A stretch of DNA of 64,000 bases from Misgurnus anguillicaudatus (GCF_027580225.2 NC_073352.2:2110501-2174500); one strand, 5' to 3'; shown: positions 13,159 to 25,500, counted from the first letter of the stretch. The notes: generated by a model from the sequence alone, not told the origin. Numbers and translations are program-made.

Positions 13159-13392
13159 ACCATACATCAACATGCAGCATCTTTACATTGCTATTATTCA
13201 AATACTTTAACGTGTAACAAGAACATTTTAAGAATATCTTCTTTAGGATGACCCACACTCTGTTCATGTTACTTTTCAAACTGTTTCACTGGACATCCAC
13301 AAAGAAAACCACAGGCAAAGTCCGTCAACCATACATCAACATGCAGCATTTTTACATTGCTATTATTCAAAATCTTTAACGTGTAACAAACA
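13155..13392 (-). repeat. About 170-bp repeat unit, inverted copies
   Basis: The motif ATACATCAACATGCAGCAT plus TACATTGCTATTATTCAAA occurs twice (13160-13215 and 13326-13385), separated by a conserved spacer containing AAGAATATCTTCTTTAGG. The same unit occurs in the opposite orientation at 14450-14720 and, degenerate, at 15420-15570. It may be a small satellite or the ends of a foldback element. Confidence 0.6.
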
Positions 13393-13475
13393 AACTGATT
13401 AATCCAGGTGAGCCTGACCTCAGTAGTCACAAACAAAGTGATTAATCCAGGTGTGCCTGACCTCAGTAGTCACAA
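13390..13475 (+). repeat. Tandem duplication of about 43 bp
   Basis: TGATTAATCCAGGTG(A/T)GCC and the following TGACCTCAGTAGTCACAA are repeated head to tail. A third, inverted partial match (CACCTGGATGAATCAG) follows at about 13490. Confidence 0.6.
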
Positions 13476-13707
13476 CAGCAGTATCAGACACACCTGGATG
13501 AATCAGTTTGTCCAATAACGGCACACAGGAAACAAGGAGCTGGCTGAAGTTCAGGAAGTAGTGCAGCTGGGCATAAAACCTATTGTCTGCTTTTTCATTT
13601 TCATGAAAATATATTATACTGGTTTCTGTCTTACACCTCAAAACATTTAGTAATTAGTTCATCGTGCAAGTAATGCAAAATTGGTGACCATCTGTTACTG
13701 TAAGCAC

Positions 13708-14216
13708 ACTCTTAAAACGAATGTGTTAAATTAACACATCTTGTGTCTAGTTAAGGACAACACATCTAGTGTGTTGTCCTTAATTTAACACATCTCTGTG
13801 TTATTTTTGGAACAACACACTTTGTGTTGTTTTAACACATCTTGTGTTGTCCCTTTTATTTATATGAACTCTAAATCAGCACGAAATGACACACAATGTG
13901 TCACAATCAACACACAATGTGTCAAATAGTTTAACACAAAGCAATGTGTTAAAATTAACACACCCTGGATGTGTTAATTTTAACACATTGCTTTGTGTTA
14001 AACTATTTAACACATTATGTGTTGTTTTTAACACATTATGTGTCATTTAAGTTCATAAAAAATAAAAGGGACAACTCAAGATGTGTTAAAACAACACAAA
14101 GTGTGTTGTTCCAAAAATAACACAGAGATGTGTTAAATTAAGGACAACACACTAGATGTGTTGTCCTTAACTAGACACAAGATGTGTTAATTTAACACAT
14201 TCATTTTAAGAGTGTA
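13708..14216. mobile_element. Near-perfect 0.5-kb palindrome (foldback MITE)
   Basis: Two arms of about 250 bases meet at a 7-base centre near 13963-13969. Ends read CACTCTTAAAACGAATGTG and its near inverse CATTCATTTTAAGAGTG. The arms are built of TGTGTTAA and AACACATC motifs and include CTAGTTAAGGACAACACA on one side and its mirror on the other. A frame is absent. It would fold as a long hairpin if single stranded. Confidence 0.85.
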
Positions 14217-14449
14217 TACATGATATCAATAGCATTCTAAAGTTGCATAAAGTTGCATGCGATTTTGTTGTTGTTTTTTAACTAAAGGGGGCACCACAGT
14301 AAAAGTCCGCTTAGGGCAACCATTTGACCAGCAGCGGCCCTGTGTGTATGTAAAATTCTTGTATGTGTAGGCCTGGAGAGTCCCTAGTCCTGGCATCAAA
14401 TTTAGGTGCCTCGGTCCGCAGGATTTTCATAGCGATACACAGCAAGTAG

Positions 14450-14720
14450 CTGTTCTTGTTACACGTTAAAAATTTTGAATAATAGCAATGTAAAAATGCT
14501 GCATGTTGATGTATGGTGTATGTATAGTTGACAGATTTGCCTATAGTTTTCTTTGAAAATGTCCAGTGAAACAGTTTGAAAAGTGACATGAACAGAGTGT
14601 GGGTCATCCTAAAGAAGATATTCTTAAAATGTTCTTGTTACACGTTAAAGATTTTGAATAATAGCAATGTAAAAATGCTGCATGTTGATGTATGGTTGAC
14701 ATACTTTGCCTATAGTTAGG
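14450..14720 (+). repeat. Same 170-bp unit, forward copies
   Basis: GTTACACGTTAAA(A/G)ATTTTG plus AATAATAGCAATGTAAAAAT starts two successive units at about 14458 and 14638, with the spacer AGTGAAACAGTTTGAAAAGT between. The orientation is opposite to 13155-13392, so the 0.5-kb palindrome lies inside a larger inverted arrangement. Confidence 0.6.
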
Positions 14721-15570
14721 GCCAGAGCACCGAGGACAGAAGATGACAACATGCAAAATATACTTCCAACCTTTTGTGTTGATACAACGATCGCGAATCG
14801 AATCCAGTCTATTTCAGATGTGTGAATGATACATGAAAGTCCAATAAAATACATCCAATGACCATTTTTGTCCACAAATGCGTATAATCCGTGAAATATA
14901 GATACATAGTCTGTTTACATCAGATTTCACATCTTCGACGTCTTGTCCTCAGACTGTAGGCGATTATTTGCGTCATAACACACTGTATATAAGATTACTC
15001 TGGGTTCCAATAACCAGGCGTTAAAACTTTGTTTTTAAAAGTAGGCGGGAGTATAATCCATAATATCCAATATAGCGCTGTTATTTCAGTGAGACATGAT
15101 AACAGCAGGGTATCAGCGAGCGAAGTGACTGACTGCTCTGTGCTCTCTCTAGCTCCCTGGTGTGTGGAGACCTGCGAGTGGGGTGGTGGGCGGGAAAATT
15201 CAAACTGAATGTGACGAAACGGTTTGTTACGTAACAACGGAGCTGAGTTTGAACTCACGCAATCTGAAACTCAAGGCAGAGGACATTCACAAACCTGTAT
15301 CTCACTCAAAACAGCATGGATGGATTTTTTTCCAAGTTTGTATGCTTGTGGGAGCATCAGAGAAACAAAATAACACCCCAAAACCCAGAAAAAGTGAGTT
15401 TTTCATAATATGGGCATTTTAAGGATTTTGAATAATACCAGGGCAAAAATGATGCATGTTGATGTATTGTGGCCAGTCTTTGTGTACAGTTTTCTTTGTT
15501 AATCTGCTGTAATTTATCTTGACAAGCCACAAACAGAGTGGGGTCATCATGAAAAAGATCCTGTCAATAG
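14721..15570. mobile_element. Partial DNA-transposon remnant plus degenerate 170-bp unit
   Basis: The stretch ending AGAAAAAGTGAGTTTTTCAT (about 15388-15407) matches a TIR that I recall from cyprinid MITEs, but the other end is missing. At 15420-15570 a third, diverged copy of the unit (GGATTTTGAATAATACC) follows directly. Confidence 0.4.
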
Positions 15571-15773
15571 ACAAACCCTGTAGGCAAAGCAAGAAAGCAA
15601 TGTTTCAAAACATTTGGAAACATTTTAAAAAACAACAATATTTTTGTCAACAATTGAAAGTGAAATGTCTCATACTGTGATTAGACAATTTTTTTGTAAT
15701 GTGTAATATAAAATACGTTTTTAATACGTTTATCTTGTTATTGGGTAAATTAACTGATTAAATAGCAAAAAAA

Positions 15774-15900
15774 AATGACGCCGGATGACGTCAAACACCG
15801 CGAGAGCGAGTCGAAATTAGCCTCCGTATTATTTCTCGAGCCACTCTCGCGGTACTTTGACGTCATGCGTTCGTCAAATCTTTCGGCGCGCGCGCGCAAA
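15774..15900. repeat. CRE-bearing palindromic element, copy 1
   Basis: Two TGACGTCA sites (15786-15793 and 15858-15865) and opposed CCGCGAGAG / CTCTCGCGG motifs form an inverted repeat. The same design occurs at 26296-26460 and 56222-56395. The element is followed by a GCGCGCGCGCG run. Confidence 0.6.
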
Positions 15901-16018
15901 GTCGAATCGCGTAGGTCTATGTCAGTTTTCTGGCCGCTGCAAGTATCCGTACCGTTATGTTACAAAATGACGTGCATCACAATTTAGTCGCGGCTGGCTT
16001 GACCATGCATTTGAAGAT

Positions 16019-16683
16019 CAGGGGCGTAGCGGGGGGGTGGCTTTTTTTCGGGCTCGAGCCCCGAATGTTTTGTCAAAAGCCCCGAATCTTTTCAGATCTG
16101 TAAAATTAATTCATCCAGGACGCTAGGTGGCGGCACTCAGCTTTAACTCTCCGGTCCCCCACTCAACTGAAAATGAATAAGAGATGTTGAAAATGAATAA
16201 GAGTGTTGAAGGCAAAATAACATTCTGAATCTCCCCACAGTAAACGCATTTTCAAAGTGTCTTTATTATTACAGTGCCTTCGTTATTACTGTAAGTGTAT
16301 ATTTATAGTTATGTGATGTAAATACTGTTAAATAGCGTCAACTGATATATTATCTGCATGGCTAACGTCTAACTTACTGTGGTGCTCTGGTCTAGTCTGC
16401 CTCATTGGTCATTGGTAACGTTGTATTTAAAGTACATTTAATAACAGTGAATTAAAACTTTGAAAAAACTTGCTCATTGTTGCATATATACTTTTTTATA
16501 GATGGATATACGATTTATATTTTTAAAGACGTCAGAAGTAAGAAGGTGAGAAAGTATATAGTTAGTTAGGTATGTTTTGTCCAAATGCATTTGAAATTCG
16601 CAATGATTTTACCTCAGAAATACATTGATAGACAGTTATAAAATGTGAATCCCCAATCTCTTACATTAAAATATCCTTATGCA
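16019..16683. other. TE-derived DNA with 'ggggcgtagc' start, no gene
   Basis: GGGGCGTAGCGGGGG resembles a hAT-type terminus without a clear partner. A short tandem repeat (TGAAAATGAATAAGAG twice near 16165-16205) is present. No coding signal is seen. Confidence 0.35.
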
Positions 16684-18168
16684 GGGAACTACACTAACCT
16701 TTTCCACTGGTGGCACTTGCGCTACCAACTTTTTCAGTTACTGGCGCAAAATATGATTTGGTCGCACATATTTTTTTCAAGTTATATTAAGGCGCTCTAG
16801 TTAATAATGAACAATAATGAAACTGTATTGCATACAGATATGCTTTTTATTTTACTTGCCATCTTTTAAACCACATGCCGCCTTGTTTTCTTAAACGTTG
16901 CAGTCAGTGTTTCCCACAGATCTGAAATTTACTTGGTGGTGGTAACCAGTAAAAAGGGCTATCATTACCCACTGACAAATAATGGTCTACTATACATGTG
17001 ACGAAGAACTAATAATGTGTGACACAACACAATACTTTGATTTATTGAAAATTAATATTAATTTCACATTATATTTCATTAATCTAAACACTCCAAACTT
17101 TCTTTGCCATTAACAAAGCTGACACTGTTTGTCAAAGCACCACGAAAACACTTACTGTTTTTGCACTGATATATGAAGCAATTAGACCCCTTTTATCAAA
17201 CTCAATGTAATACAATACTATGTATAGTATATTAATAGACAGTGCAGGTCTATAGATTATAAATGTGACTGATGTTATGACTGATGTTATAATGGTAATA
17301 ATTTCTATTAAATAGGCACTTTTACTGCTTCTTCTCTATCTTTCTATTTCTCTCTTGCCGATTTAAAAAGCTTAATCCACTTATTATTTCAATAATATTA
17401 TTCCACTTATTTTATTTTCAAATCTACTTGCTGTCCCGGTGACAAACTTTACATTGCTTTGCTCGTTTAGTGCAATGGGCTTGACATTAGCACTGCTTTT
17501 TTGCTACAATCTGTGCAAACTTAATATGGATATGGTTTTAGAAAAGATATGGTTTATTAATAATAAGATTATTAAAAACATGTGAGAAAGAAAATGCAGC
17601 GCGTGGTCGTAACAAGAACCATCGCCATAGAAACCGAAGGCACGCTAAACTGCACTCGAGCTTTAGCGCGGTAGCGCTCATGGCCGTTTTCCGATCGACT
17701 CGGGTTATAAACTCAATATTAATCAGACCTGGGACCCAAAGTAATTAAACTAGGACCTAACCGGACCCGACAGACCATTTAAAATATAAACCCGGAACCA
17801 TACGGGTCCCGCGTCCTCAGTGAAGAAAGACCTCTGCTCAAGTTCAGAAACATGGAAGACACCGCGCTTGCGTCGCGTCGCACCCAATTCATTGAGAAAC
17901 AGCTGAGCACGCAAACGCACACTGATGGGGAGAGACACGACGTGCTTTCACGCAAAATGAAGCCAACGTTTGATGGCTCAGAGCACGTTATAAAACGTAT
18001 TCTTAAAATCCACATTTTTGTTTTAATAAATGCTCATAGTAAATCATAGCATATTGTCTAAAACATTAGGTAGCACATTTGCGACCCATTAAAAATTAGG
18101 GTCGCAACGGCAGTTCAAAAGGTCGCATATGCGACCATTTTGGTCGCAGTGTAGCTCCCTGTTATGTG
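16684..18168 (+). mobile_element. hAT-like element copy B, chimeric
   Basis: Outer ends CAGGGAACTACACTAACC and GTAGCTCCCTG carry TTATG on both sides (a 5-bp TSD). Inside, from 16909, CAGTGTTTCCCACAGATC begins, which is the left terminus of copy C. The element therefore joins parts of two termini types. The interior shares the CGGACCCGACAGA and ACCCAATTCATTGAGAAAC blocks with the other copies. There is no transposase. Confidence 0.65.
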
Positions 18169-18608
18169 TGATAACTGTCAGTGCAAATAGGAAGAGAGGA
18201 GGGTGGAGAGAGATCACAGACAGACAGACAGAAAGAGAGAGAAACGCTTCCATAAGCAGGTGAAAAATTGTTCGGTCAATGAAGTCAAAAATTGTTATTC
18301 TTATGTAGCTTTATAGTTACTGGATTAGCCTTCAGCAAACATGTTTGCCTATTTTTGGATAAGAGAAGTTAAAGGGACACCATGAAACTTTTTGGCCACT
18401 AGGGGGTGCTAGACACGTATTTTTCACTTCTAGCGCCCCTAGAGCCCACAAGCGTCGCAGCACTGTCGCAAAGGAAAGGAACTGGCCAACCTTAAAACTA
18501 AACTAAAAACTAAACCTTTAAAATGCTAAACGATCAACATTTTGAGACAACAGGGAGAAACGCAGTCATGTTACAACCTTCTGATGAGGAACTCGTCGTG
18601 GCAGAAGC

Positions 18609-18858
18609 CATTTCTCAATCTGAAGGTTGCAGCCTCCGGATGTCGTATTTCTAAGCTGTATACGTCATCAAGACTGTCTTATTTCACAATATTAACAATT
18701 ACAAAGTTGACTATTATACTTAGTTAATCGTAAATTGTTGCAGTATGCTTATGACTTGCGAATGTAATGCTCAGTTTACCTTAATAAACCAGGCTTGATG
18801 ACGTGTGCAGCCTGCATATTTGACCTCCGGAGGCTGCAGCCTTCCAATTGAGAAACGA
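18609..18858. mobile_element. Nested MITE with TTTCTCAAT termini
   Basis: The ends TTCTCAATCTGAAGGTTG and its near inverse CCTTCCAATTGAGAAACG enclose an A/T-rich core; GCAGCCTCCGG mirrors CCGGAGGCTGC. TIRs of this type (TCTCAAT) recur in the elements at 2610 and 20984. Confidence 0.65.
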
Positions 18859-19299
18859 CCAGACGTATTTCCTTGCCTTTTTCCAAACAAATATTGTTGC
18901 ATCCTCTCTCTCTCCCCCTCGCCATCAGGATTTTCCGCAATGGCGCTCGTTATTCCTCTTTTTTGTGTGAAAATCGCTCCAAATCCAAGTAAACCGATGC
19001 GTTTAGGTCTGCCGCTTTGTAATACGTCACGCGAGTGACAGCGGAACGCAGCAAATGAGGAAGAGAGAAGAGAGAAACGCTCGGATCTGATTGGTGAATG
19101 AATAGGGTTTGGTTTTACACTGTGAGCAAGTTTGAGTGCTATAGCATCCTGGATTGTAATGTAAATATATCATAGACACAGTAAAAGAAAGGTAAATACG
19201 TGAACACAGCATCTGAATACAGGGAATTATATGCAATATAATCGCCGTAATTTATAAAGAACATCGCATTTATGTATGAATCAACAGTTTATATAAAAA

Positions 19300-19376
19300 A
19301 TTGCCTTAAAGGGGAATCGAACCCGGGTCGCCCGTGTCATAGGTCCGTGACACTAAAGACTGTGCCACAGAGTCAC
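19300..19376 (-). other. tRNA-like pol III box pair (tRNA-derived SINE or tRNA pseudogene)
   Basis: On the minus strand there is a perfect B box GGTTCGATTCC (plus 19313-19323) and an A-box-like TGGCACAGT (plus 19359-19367), at tRNA-like spacing. The expected acceptor stem does not pair, and the anticodon arm is irregular (GTGTC..GACAC with a loop of 10). It is not a functional tRNA gene. It lies within a TTAA-flanked DNA transposon. Confidence 0.55.
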
Positions 19377-20013
19377 ATAATAGAACTGCTCTATACACTC
19401 CTTAAGTAGCTTCCAGCAAAATTCACGTTAAAAACAAATTGTGTGCAGGAAGTGACGTATGCCGTAAAGCAGTCGAATTTTGTAGTTTTTTTGTGCTCTG
19501 GTTACTACCAGAAACCCTAAGTTTTAAAATACGAGTAAAAGTGATACAGACCCCGTCAGGCTATGGTAGACATGTCATTCAACCTATTTAAAGTCGGTGT
19601 ACTATCACAAGGGTCTTGAAAATTTATTATGAAGGTTGAAAAATTACATGGTGTCACTTTAAAGTATCATTGTCAAAATTTGTTATGTTGCAGTTTCAAA
19701 ATGACAATACCAGTGTTGGGTAAGTTACTCAAAAAAGTAATTAATTACTAGTTACTAATTACATCTTCAATCATGTAATTAAATTACTTTACAAATTACT
19801 CCAAAAAGTATTTAATTATTAGTAATTACTTTCTAAATCCTATTTAGTACATGATACAAGGATAGGCTTGAAATGGCTCGAAGAAACAATATATAAAAGT
19901 ACATCAATTATTCTGGTCCCACTTTAGGGTTCATTTCTCTCTATTAATTAACTATTCACTACTTTTGCCTCAATATACTCCAACTACTGCTTATTAATAC
20001 TAAAGTAGTTGCA

Positions 20014-22101
20014 GTGTTTCCCACAGATCTGAAATTTACTTGTGGTGGTAGCTCGTGAAAAGGGCAATCATTATATCCACCGACAAAAAATGGTCTACTA
20101 TACATGTGACAAAAACTAATAATGTGTGACACAACACAATACTTTGATTTATTAAACAAATATTAATTTCACATTATAGTTCATTAATCTAACCACCCCA
20201 AACTTTCTTTGCCATAAACAAAGCTGACACTGTTTGTTAAAGCACCACGAAAACACTTTATGTTTTTGCACTGATATATGAAGCAATTTGATGACCCCTT
20301 TTATCAAACTCAATTATATACAATACTATGTACAGTATATTAATAGACAGTGCAGGTCTATAGATTATAAATGTGACTGATGTTATAATGTTAATAATTT
20401 CTATTAGTTAGGCACTTTTACTGCTTCTGCTCAATCTTTCTATTTCTCTTTTGCCGATTAAAAAAGCTTAATCCACTCATTATTTCAGATTTAAAAGTCT
20501 ACTTGCTGTCCCGATGACAGACTTTACATTACAGCTTTGCGTTTTTTATATCCCGAGTCAGATAGAGCTTTGCTCATTCAGTATTAGCACTGCTTTTTGC
20601 TACAATCTCTGTGCAAACTGTTTAGATTTTAGTAAAGATATGGTCTATTAATAGTAAGATTATAAAAAAACGGGCTAAAGAAAAAATGAAGCGGCACATG
20701 TTCGTGACAAGAGCCAGCTGTTATCGCCAAAGAAACCGGAGGCACGCTGAAACAGCACTCGAGCTTTGCGCTAGCGGCCGTTCTCTGATCGACTCGGGTT
20801 TTACACACAATATTAATCAGACTTGGGACCCGAAGTAATGAACTAGGACCGACCCGGACCCGACTGATCATTTAAAATATAAACCCGGAACTGTACGGGT
20901 CCCGCGTCCTCAGTGAAGAAAGACCTCTAATGGTAAAACTCTGCTCAAGTTCAGAAACATGAAAGGATACAATGTGACACTGACCGTGTGTCTCAATCAG
21001 CTCCCTTGTTCAGTAGTCAGGGCACTGATCAGGGAGTCGGCCATTTTAAGGGCTGTCTCAATCGCAAAATCCGTTCAGTGCACTGGAACGTTCGTTCCCT
21101 AAAAATTCCCACAATGCAACGCAAAAACCAGTGAGCATCGATGATCCCTATGTTCCCTAACCGGAAATCACGTGACCTTTTCTGAAGCTCGCCAACCGAA
21201 CATCACGTGAACCAACTCAATAAACTTTATGAAATGTTACAGAACTTTTATAAAAACAAACGTTTGTTTTAGTTGTAAATATAAACACACATTGCTACAC
21301 AGTAAGGGACCACAATCTACTCAATATTTAAAAGAATAATATTTATTTAAAATTGTAAATATATTTATTACATTTAAAATGTAATTATATGCCTCCAATT
21401 TTGTGCACAGATATGTAAGAGAATAATGACAGCATTTTTCACAATGTACTGTTTTTAAAATTAAGTCAGAAAGATGTTGGTTTTGCCGGTTGTTGATGAG
21501 TAACAGCTGTGAGTGATTACAACGCGCTTAAGCAGCCGTGACAGAAAAATAAGTGAACATCGTCCCAATGTGAAGTGAGCTAGGGTCCTTACCAGTGCCC
21601 GAACCTGTGTACACGATATCTGATTCACGACCTCGGGAGCTAGGGAACGAATTGAGACACACGGTGAGGTTGCTTCGTGTCGCACCCAATTCATTGAGAA
21701 ACAGAGAGCACGTGAACGGACACTCAACGGGAGAGACACAACGTGCTTGCATGCAAAATGAAGCCAACTTGGATGCTATAAACACATATGCACATAAGCA
21801 TATGCGACCATTTTGGTCGCAGTGTAGTTCCCTGGCTGCTCAGTTACCTCAGTATGTGCTGCAGTTGATCCAGTTTGCCGCGCTGGATGATGAGTTTATG
21901 ACGCGTGCATCATCTTCACGGTCACCCGGCCCCCACCTTTCTATCTCTCGCTCGCGCTCTCTCTCGCTCTCTCCAAAACACGGGTCATCCAGTCGAGTTC
22001 AGAAAATACGGAAATTCGTAAAGTGATTTTTTTTACCTGGGCGGGTCGCAATTTACCTGGGCCCACCGCCCAAGTAGAGCCTATGTATGGGAAACACTGA
22101 G
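20014..22101 (+). mobile_element. hAT-like element copy C, nested
   Basis: The left end CAGTGTTTCCCACAGATC and right end ATGGGAAACACTG make it the most complete of the three related copies (A reversed at 12.1 kb, B at 16.7 kb). It contains GATCCAGTTTGCCGCG and CT-rich tracts near 21944. A possible TSD (agtagttg / agttgttt) is imperfect. Confidence 0.65.
20984..21664. mobile_element. 681-bp MITE nested in copy C, TGA TSD
   Basis: The ends CCGTGTGTCTCAATCAG and GAATTGAGACACACGG are flanked by TGA (20981-20983 and 21665-21667). The empty-site sequence is visible in copy A, where the same two flanks are joined. This is strong proof of insertion. Confidence 0.85.
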
Positions 22102-22652
22102 TTGTTTATTTTAAGTATTTGTAGAAATGGGGAGGTTTAAGGGTGTAGAATAAGGTTTTGCAGAATCAGGCATTAATATGTGCTATTTAAGTAGGCCTAC
22201 TAAAAAACAGTCAACATCTCAGTAATATTAATGCTAATAATCAACCAGTTAATAGTGAGAATTGTAAACTAAAACCATGTTAAATCCACTATTTATTATA
22301 GTATACATAATTGTTCTACAGTCCATAGACAGTATTTAGTTACATCAGAAGTAACTGTATTTCGATTACAAGAAAAATAAGAGTAATCCCTTACATTACT
22401 TTTTCAAGTAATTAAATTACAGTAACAAATTACTTAGTAACTAGTTACACCCAACACTCGACAATACAGAGAACACTTAGATTAAAAAATAGTTTATAAA
22501 GCTGCCGTAAAAGGAGAAAAAATATCAATAGGGGACCAAGCTTTGAAACCCCTAGATTTGGGCTAAGCCCCCAATGTCTACAATGTCTGGCTGTTGCAGA
22601 TGACGGCTCACTTGACGGGGGTGAAGTCTAGTTAAGCAACAACTGAGGCTTA

Positions 22653-25500
22653 AGGTCTTTACACACCGGGACGTTTTTCGGGCGCGTTTATCGTCGACGT
22701 TTAACGTCTCGTGACTCAAGAACGAGCGCCAATGTGAGTGCGCACACCCACGCGAAAAGCGCGACGCGCAAAAGCGTCATTTTCAGAAAAACGCCTCGGA
22801 CGCGTTTTTTTGGTTTGACGCGGCGCGTTAAAAGTTGGCCGACCAATGAGATTGGCGCTTTTGTTCACGTGCCTGGCGCTGCTGAAGTTCCAGTAAAACA
22901 CGACTTGGTGGCGCTCAAGCACAAAATGGTCTTGCGGAGCACGTGGAACAGGTAAACACACAAAGAAGATGCATCGAGGCTGTGGAGGTTTATGAAGGTG
23001 TCGGAGTTCCTCACATCATCGACTGAATTTCGAAGGTAACATATATACATTAGAACATTACAATACATAGCTGTGTGGGCCATATGATTAGATTAAACTT
23101 TGTTGTCATTACACAAGCACAAGACAACGAAATGCAGTTAAGGTCTAACCAGAAGTGCAAAAGCAGTATAAAAAGTGCAGGGTATCAATAATAATTGCAT
23201 AGGTGCAGGATTATGTAATACGATGTAAACACTTACTATGTATGGGTGGTACTATGAACATAATATACAGAAATGTACAAATGGATATGTACATAATAAA
23301 CTAAACAGAACAGTAGTGAAATTAATATTTAAGTAGTGCATGAATGAATTTGTATTGTAGTCAGTTAAGAGTGCAATGGCTTAAGTTATTGTGAATAGTT
23401 ATTCTAATATTCAGTACACAGGGGTGCAAACGATGCAATTCAAGTAGTCCAGCAGTGCAAATGAACAGGGAGTATGAAATAGACAGTCCAGTAGTGTATT
23501 GAACAGACCAGTAGTGCAAATCGACATGTTAACTGTGCAAGTAATAAAAAATTATTATTGGTGCATTACATTACGATATGTAATACACTGACATTGAACA
23601 CTTCATTCCATGGCATGTTCCCTGTACACCGTGATATCACATGTTTTGTTGTTTGCACCATAGCCTAGTATTTCATTGTGTGTAACTGGAACCTGTTGTA
23701 CACAAACGTGGACAATTACACTGCTTCATGTTCAAAGAAAAATATTTGGTTATTATATTCATTGCTTCTTCCTAACCCCAAATAGCTTGGAGAAATCTAA
23801 AATGCAAGCCAAACCAAAGGTGGGGTTTTAGGAGGTTAATTTGTGTTCTGTGAATAGGTAACATCTGCTGCATTTGTTCAGCCAGATAAAATACCATGAA
23901 TCTAAATTACATTTGTAATCAAATATTGACCTCATGGATATCGTGGCATGGCCCTCAGTGTGAAAGATTGTTTCTGATGAAAACTAAATTTATCTTTACA
24001 GTGTTCACAGCAATATTTCTGCTAAAATGATGTGAGGAAAAGTGAGGAGGCCCCAGCAAGCACGTCTTCAGGATCATCCAGCACCAGCCGTGACAAGGTC
24101 CAATCTTAACAAAAGAAAACAGTCCGAGACGAACCTCTGGAGATGTACCTCTTATCAAAAGATGCTAAAGGGAAAAAATTGAAAGCGAAGCACAGAAGAG
24201 AGAAAGAAGAGCACAGAAGGAGCGCTCTGCCAGTTTTGGGTCACACCTATAGATGTTTATTATATACCATTTTATTTAGTTATTTTTTTAATGTTTATAC
24301 ATTCAAGAAATACAGTTGAACATGTACATTTCATAGATATGTTTATTTGCACTACAGTTCACTTAGACTTCTATCATAGTGACTTGTTTGCTCTACAGCT
24401 CTGCCAGTTCTTGTTCACACAAATTAATGTTTATTATACACCATTTCACTTATGTATTTTAAGTGTTTATACATTTAAGAAATACATTTGAAAATGTCTA
24501 ATTTCTAAATGTTGATTTGCACTACCGTTCAGTTGCACTACAGTCATTGTGACTTTTCTGGAGTGGACCAACATTTCTGAATCCTGTTTTATTTAATTTA
24601 AACTGTCATGTCTCTGATTGTTATTGCAAACTGCAGTTCATTCACAAAAATAAATGTTTCATTAAAAAAACTAATTGTAAATAACGTGACATTTTGGCAC
24701 TATGCATATATTTGTACATCAGTATTGTTGACCTTTTATTGTAATAACTACATACCTAATTATTGCATCATTATATTTATAGGCAACACTTACCAATTTG
24801 CAGGAGTATTACAATTTTTGGGCAAAACAAAAATGGTGGTTCCTTGTTCTACCCACCCAACCTCTATAAAACGAGTATATTGGTTAAAATGAGAACTTAA
24901 ATCTTTAGCCAAATCACAAAATACAATACATTTGACAGGAAATTTGAGAAAATTGTTAACAGAGAAAATGCTTGTAAAAGATTTGTTAAAAGTACACACA
25001 TCGGATAATCCATTACCTTATATTTTGTGAAAGAGTTTTAATTTTGATATAACGTGTTCTATCAAAAATAGTTAATTTTATCTGGAGATGCTGATATATT
25101 AACTAATGATAAAAGAATCGAATCAGATAGATTTCATTTAAAAATGTATTCAAGTTCACGGAGATATTGTTTGTACAAAGATTATATATTCAAGAGCCAT
25201 GTTTGTTTGTTTGCCCGTTAACCAAAAATCGTATATTTATGAATGGTGACTACACGCGAGTGGCTCTCTTCTTCTGTGTGACAAGTGAGTGTCAGAACAG
25301 ACGCATAACGTCTCGCAGCGCCGCCCCGTGTACCGGCATATATCTGTTTTGTATTAGGCGCCATCTAGTGTCCAGGGAGTGAAATTGCACCTCACTCGGC
25401 TCAGCGCCAGTAAAAATCGTTTGGGTGTGAAAGCAGAAAAACGTGACGTTAAACGTCGACGATAAACGCGCACGAAAAACGTCCCGGTGTGTAAAGACCT
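22653..25500. mobile_element. Harbinger-like element with 60-bp TIRs and TTA TSD
   Basis: Termini AGGTCTTTACACACCGGGAC and their inverse are nearly identical over about 60 bases (…TTTATCGTCGACGTTTAACG). TTA lies on both sides (22650-22652 and 25501-25503), as for PIF/Harbinger. The interior has no intact transposase. A basic stretch near 24160-24240 (repeats of AGAGAGAAAGAAGAGC) could be a relic of a Myb/MADF-type accessory frame. It ends 171 bases from exon 2 of the COMMD5-like gene, inside its intron. Confidence 0.8.

Larger units (their letters stand above)
18373..19658. mobile_element. TTAA-flanked nonautonomous DNA transposon
   Basis: The ends AGGGACACCATG and CATGGTGTCACT (11 of 12 paired) are bounded by TTAA at 18369-18372 and 19659-19662, as in piggyBac or Kolobok insertions. 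It contains a nested MITE (about 18609-18858) and a tRNA-like segment (19300-19376). No transposase frame is seen. Confidence 0.7.
19711..22459. mobile_element. hAT element with perfect 8-bp TSD, outer shell of a nest
   Basis: CAGTGTTGGGTAAGTTACTC at the left and AGTTACACCCAACACTC at the right are flanked by GACAATAC at 19703-19710 and 22460-22467. The TIR zone is made of GTAATTA/TAATTAC motifs. It encloses copy C (20014-22101), which encloses a 681-bp element. Confidence 0.88.

Noticed and set aside
13708..14216. CRISPR-like array of TGTGTTAA repeats
   Set aside because: Repeats are irregular, palindromic about one centre and in a vertebrate genome; a foldback MITE explains them.
19300..19376. 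Functional tRNA gene
   Set aside because: A and B boxes are good, but the acceptor stem does not pair and the anticodon arm is irregular.
21595..22026. 143-codon plus-strand frame
   Set aside because: It runs across the junction of two nested TEs and ends in a CT-rich simple repeat; no family signature.
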